This document shows, in pieces, positions 5,460 to 5,563 of a stretch of 5,563 bases of DNA. Both the position numbers and the translations under genes were made by a program. Every line of letters starts with the position of its first letter. The first letter of the stretch is position 1. A model generated the notes under the pieces. It was not told the DNA's origin. It ran no database searches and worked only from the letters and a program-made list of their open reading frames with translations. Location: assembly GCA_934351925.1 (NCBI GenBank), contig CAKRJT010000062.1, positions 1 to 5,563 on the forward strand, read 5' to 3'. Origin of the DNA: an uncultured Lachnospiraceae bacterium. GTDB taxonomy: Bacteria; Bacillota; Clostridia; Lachnospirales; Lachnospiraceae.

Positions 5460-5479
5460 TATCCGGCGACAGCCGGATA
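5460..5479. repeat. Perfect 8-bp hairpin after the terminator
   Basis: TATCCGGC (5460-5467), loop GACA, GCCGGATA (5472-5479). It is GC-rich and has no T-run after it, so it is not a terminator on the plus strand. On the minus strand it is followed by the A/T-rich tract of the groEL terminator. Confidence 0.75.
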
Positions 5480-5483
5480 TCGA

Positions 5484-5501
5484 ATGTGCCGCAAGGCACA
5501 T
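5484..5501. repeat. Perfect 7-bp hairpin with GCAA tetraloop
   Basis: ATGTGCC (5484-5490), loop GCAA (5491-5494), GGCACAT (5495-5501). The GNRA loop favours a stable RNA fold. It sits four bases after the previous hairpin and has no T-run. Confidence 0.75.
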
Positions 5502-5528
5502 GAGATAAGCCACGGCAGAGGTGGAGGA

Positions 5529-5563
5529 AGCCACCGATGCAAATTTATTTGCAATCGGTGGCT
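5529..5563. repeat. 15-bp hairpin at the right edge
   Basis: AGCCACCGAT (5529-5538) pairs with ATCGGTGGCT (5554-5563), and GCAAA (5539-5543) with TTTGC (5548-5552), around a TTTA loop with one bulged A (5553). The stem ends exactly at the last base, so a following T-run cannot be judged. The lower part competes with an alternative pairing of GGTGG (5520-5524) to CCACC (5531-5535). It could be a terminator, a leader element of the next gene, or part of a repeat. Confidence 0.75.

Larger units (their letters stand above)
5387..5516. repeat. Inverted repeat enclosing three hairpins
   Basis: GCCGTGGC (5387-5394) and GCCACGGC (5509-5516) are perfect reverse complements, 114 bases apart. They bracket the terminator (5409-5445) and two further hairpins (5460-5479, 5484-5501). 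As RNA this would close a three-armed junction; as DNA it could be the ends of a small repeat element. An 8-bp match alone could be chance. Confidence 0.4.
5420..5552. repeat. Duplicated 14-base hairpin tip
   Basis: GCAAATTTATTTGC occurs at 5420-5433 and again at 5539-5552, 119 bases apart. Each copy forms the tip of a longer hairpin, but the lower stems differ (GTGCATATG in one, AGCCACCGAT in the other). Confidence 0.8.

Noticed and set aside
1..5563. CRISPR arrays, tRNA or rRNA genes, transposase genes, restriction or defence genes
   Set aside because: Scanned for repeat-spacer structure, cloverleaf signatures and characteristic proteins; none seen. The repeated elements present are hairpins, not spaced direct repeats.

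Overview
This window looks like a piece of chromosome from a low-to-moderate GC Firmicute of the class Clostridia, most likely a Lachnospiraceae gut bacterium (Roseburia/Agathobacter/Lachnospira-like). The evidence is the GroES and GroEL sequences, strong GGAGG ribosome binding sites, a CIRCE-type heat-shock operator, and two small proteins that resemble uncharacterised families I associate with Clostridia (DUF6062 and DUF6171). The family and genus placement is inferred from sequence character, not from a search.

Layout: (1) 1-124, minus strand, is the 5' end of a DUF6062-like gene that runs off the left edge. (2) 125-428 is a divergent intergenic region with a perfect 9-bp dyad (190-209) lying almost concentrically inside a wider 18-bp inverted repeat (159-176/226-243), plus a candidate extended -10 promoter for the rightward gene. 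(3) 429-3116 is a rightward cluster: a MocR-type (GntR plus aminotransferase-like) regulator, a small cysteine-rich DUF6171-like protein overlapping its 3' end, and an OGG1-type 8-oxoguanine DNA glycosylase. (4) 3117-3309 is the groESL control region: phased A-tracts, a sigma-A extended -10 promoter, a slightly degenerate CIRCE operator, and a leader with three potential hairpins. (5) 3310-5373 is groES-groEL with an unusually long AT-rich spacer. (6) 5374-5563 holds a strong, probably bidirectional terminator, then a run of three more perfect or near-perfect hairpins, the last ending exactly at the right edge.

How the parts work together: the MocR regulator probably controls itself and/or the divergent DUF6062 gene through the dyads. 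Its regulon cannot be read from this window. The glycosylase serves base-excision repair of oxidised guanine. GroES and GroEL form the chaperonin, transcribed from one promoter and repressed by HrcA at CIRCE. The genes are ordinary; the unusual material is in the non-coding DNA: the nested dyads upstream of the MocR gene, the structured groES leader, and the hairpin array after groEL, which could be a repeat element or a structured RNA.
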